Source of the DNA: Methylotenera sp.
Lineage (GTDB): Bacteria; Pseudomonadota; Gammaproteobacteria; Burkholderiales; Methylophilaceae
DNA: 7,145 nucleotides
Reading direction: 5' to 3'
Assembly: GCA_027310735.1 (NCBI GenBank)
Contig: DAIDAH010000142.1
Location: 1-7,145 of the forward strand
Below, one piece after another: positions 6,985-7,145 of this stretch. The translations under genes and the position numbers were made by a program. Numbering within the stretch: the stretch's first letter is position 1; the number at the start of each line of letters is the position of its first letter. Below the pieces are notes generated by a model, which worked only from the letters and a program-made list of their open reading frames with translations, was not told the DNA's origin and did no database searches.

Positions 6985-7145
6985 TTAAAGAGTTCTAGGT
7001 AATGCTGCAACCGCCTCAGAATCTGGAGTATGTAAAACCGCATGTAAGGTTCTATCATCCTTTTCCACCAAACCCTCAAACGCCGCATACGGCATCGGTT
7101 TGCCAAACAGATAACCCTGCCCAATCACGCAGCCATTAGACAGTA
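6985..7145 (-). CDS. C-terminal end of an EAL-domain protein (cyclic-di-GMP phosphodiesterase type), 5' part outside the window
   Basis: The minus-strand frame enters at the right edge and stops at TAA 6987-6985, giving 53 visible residues. It begins LSNGCVIGQGYLFGKPMPYA and then AFEGLV. This is the closing segment of EAL domains, whose last strand and helix read GC-x-x-GQGYLFG-P-x-P-x-x-x-FE. These domains hydrolyse cyclic-di-GMP, often as the C-terminal half of GGDEF-EAL or PAS-GGDEF-EAL signalling proteins. A further ~28 residues ending in VAALPRTL follow the domain. The catalytic EAL motif and metal ligands lie outside the window, so activity cannot be judged. No good terminator stem is seen after the stop, only a T-run 57 bases downstream (minus strand, 6928-6921). 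Confidence 0.85.
   Translation of the reverse strand, partial: LSNGCVIGQGYLFGKPMPYAAFEGLVEKDDRTLHAVLHTPDSEAVAALPRTL

Noticed and set aside
6915..7124. 69-codon minus-strand open frame
   Set aside because: It is a shifted frame over the EAL-domain end, whose own frame gives a clear family match.

Overview
The window looks like chromosomal DNA of a moderately AT-rich Gram-negative proteobacterium. Every intact gene has Gram-negative envelope features: Sec signal peptides, an RND pump and an outer-membrane channel. The CBA-type pump and the Ala/Lys-rich exported protein fit a betaproteobacterium, possibly of the Methylophilaceae type. That placement is an inference from protein style, not from a marker gene. 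All intact genes lie on the minus strand, so they are read here from right to left.

Right edge (6985-7145): the last ~53 codons of an EAL-domain (cyclic-di-GMP phosphodiesterase type) protein that continues outside the window.

Gene-poor gap (6148-6984): no intact gene. It holds two apparent plus-strand gene fossils. One is the decayed 3' end of a DUF1501-family gene (about 6325-6572, with in-frame stops and a frame change). The other is a 35-codon reading frame (6627-6734) that resembles the extreme C-terminus of an RND efflux pump. Weak inverted repeats are also present.

Centre (4925-6147): an 80-residue exported Ala/Lys/His-rich protein with Asr-like composition, followed by a good intrinsic terminator. 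Next comes a ~273-residue envelope protein with a TPR-like N-terminus, one internal membrane segment, a Gly-rich stretch and an acidic tail ending in DDWS.

Left half (1-4823): a heavy-metal efflux operon in the order czcC-czcB-czcA (outer-membrane channel, periplasmic adaptor, inner-membrane RND pump). The first two genes overlap by 4 bases. The second and third are 16 bases apart. The pump gene runs off the left edge after 775 codons. Together the three products would form a tripartite proton-driven exporter for divalent metals such as Zn, Co, Cd or Ni; the metal cannot be fixed from this sequence. No metal-responsive regulator is visible. A 7-bp inverted repeat in the 101-base leader of czcC is the best candidate control site.

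I found no rRNA, tRNA, CRISPR array or intact mobile element, and no convincing new biological system. The most unusual part is the gene graveyard in the gap.
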